A stretch of 64,000 bases of DNA from Lampris incognitus (lineage: Eukaryota; Chordata; Actinopteri; Lampriformes; Lampridae), in contig NC_079213.1 of assembly GCF_029633865.1 (NCBI RefSeq), positions 86,701,793-86,765,792 of the forward strand, in the 5' to 3' direction. The position numbers and the translations under genes are program-made. Below, piece after piece: positions 63,415 to 64,000 of the stretch. A model generated the notes under the pieces. That model made no database searches and was not told the DNA's origin. It was given only the letters and a program-made list of their open reading frames with translations. How positions within the stretch are numbered: the first letter of the stretch is position 1; every line of letters begins with the position of its first letter.

Positions 63415-64000
63415 ATAACGTGAGGGACATCATTATGGAGGCAGATGAAACAATGGTCTCTTATGTTACATCTCTTCTCATGTGCGTTCCTGTTGATGAA
63501 GCAGTGGAGGTGGTCTACGTAAAATTACAAGATGACCCTTAGCAATAGGACCACCCTTAACACTGACTAAGTGTGCTTGCTCCTGAAGCTGTGTCTTCAG
63601 TCCACGTACTTCACAAACAGGAGGCAGTACAATAGGCAGAGGTATGGGTGTGCTATGGGTTCCCCAGTCTCACCTGTAGTGGCCAACTTGTATATGGAGG
63701 AAGTGGAAAAGAGGGCTCTGATGTCCTATCCAGGAACACCACCTAGCCATTGGTTCAGATTTGTGGACGACACCTGGGTTAAAATTTAATCTCAGGGTGT
63801 AACACATTTCACCGACCACATTAACTCTGTGGACAACCACATCAAGTTCACCAGGAAGGATGTGAAAAATGACAGCTCAGCTTTCTTAGACTGAAATTGC
63901 AATTGGTGATGGGGACATTTGATTGTTGATGTTTACCGCAAACCAACACATACTGATCAGTTCTTAAGGGTTGACTCTCATCACTGGAGCACAAACTAGG
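63413..64000 (+). mobile_element. Penelope-like reverse transcriptase remnant (runs off the window)
   Basis: Frame pieces: IIMEADETMVSYVTSLL (63430), then GCAMGSPVSPVVANLYMEEV and FRFVDDTWVKI (63640-63789), which carry the RT B/C motifs with the VDD catalytic pair. A later piece reads VYRKPTHTDQ (63930). Stops at 63539, 63787 and 63892 and frame changes show it is dead. A GIY-YIG domain would lie beyond the window. Confidence 0.75.

Overview
The window is nuclear DNA of a ray-finned (teleost) fish. It holds intron-containing vertebrate genes, and most of the rest is made of transposon families typical of fish: L2 and L1/Tx1 LINEs, tRNA-derived SINEs, Tc1/mariner, hAT and Penelope-like elements, plus long CA, CATA and GA microsatellites. 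No bacterial-style operon, CRISPR array or phage is present. The species cannot be named from the sequence.

Three host genes are supported, all on the minus strand. (1) slc1a3-like, the glial glutamate transporter EAAT1/GLAST, spans 694-15603. Its ten coding exons sum to 1719 nt (572 aa plus stop) with consistent splice phases. (2) tax1bp3, a small single-PDZ protein, spans 40587-46929 with four coding exons (128 aa) and a palindromic CRE in its proximal promoter. (3) The 3' part of an hsh2d-like SH2 adaptor gene spans 60358-61977; its 5' exons lie beyond the window or were not found.

Layout: 0.7-15.6 kb is slc1a3 with introns full of repeats (L2, SINEs, an hAT nested in an hAT). 15.7-23.5 kb is upstream or intergenic DNA with SINEs and L2 pieces. 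23.8-29.5 kb is an L1/Tx1-type LINE split by Tc1-type insertions. 32.2-33.4 kb is a second copy of a palindromic Tc1 derivative, followed by a perfect 31-bp hairpin. 37.1-38.8 kb is an hAT element carrying a LINE fragment. 40.6-46.9 kb is tax1bp3. 47.4-58.2 kb is a 10.8-kb unit with hAT-type ends and a near-perfect 8-bp target duplication. 59.8-62.0 kb holds a SINE and the hsh2d-like exons. 62.3-64.0 kb is Penelope-like.

The most unusual part is 47381-58218. It contains a degraded coding region of about 1600 codons, with two N-terminal C..C/H..C modules, an XPG/PIN-like nuclease core and a C-terminal CXC cysteine cluster. This region is split in frame by a solo LTR and followed by a broken hAT transposase. 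Whether the nuclease/CXC gene is cargo of the hAT unit or a separate large DNA transposon nested in it is open. Other points are hammerhead-ribozyme-like cores in the Penelope-like sequence and a fold-back Tc1 element that has spread as a unit.
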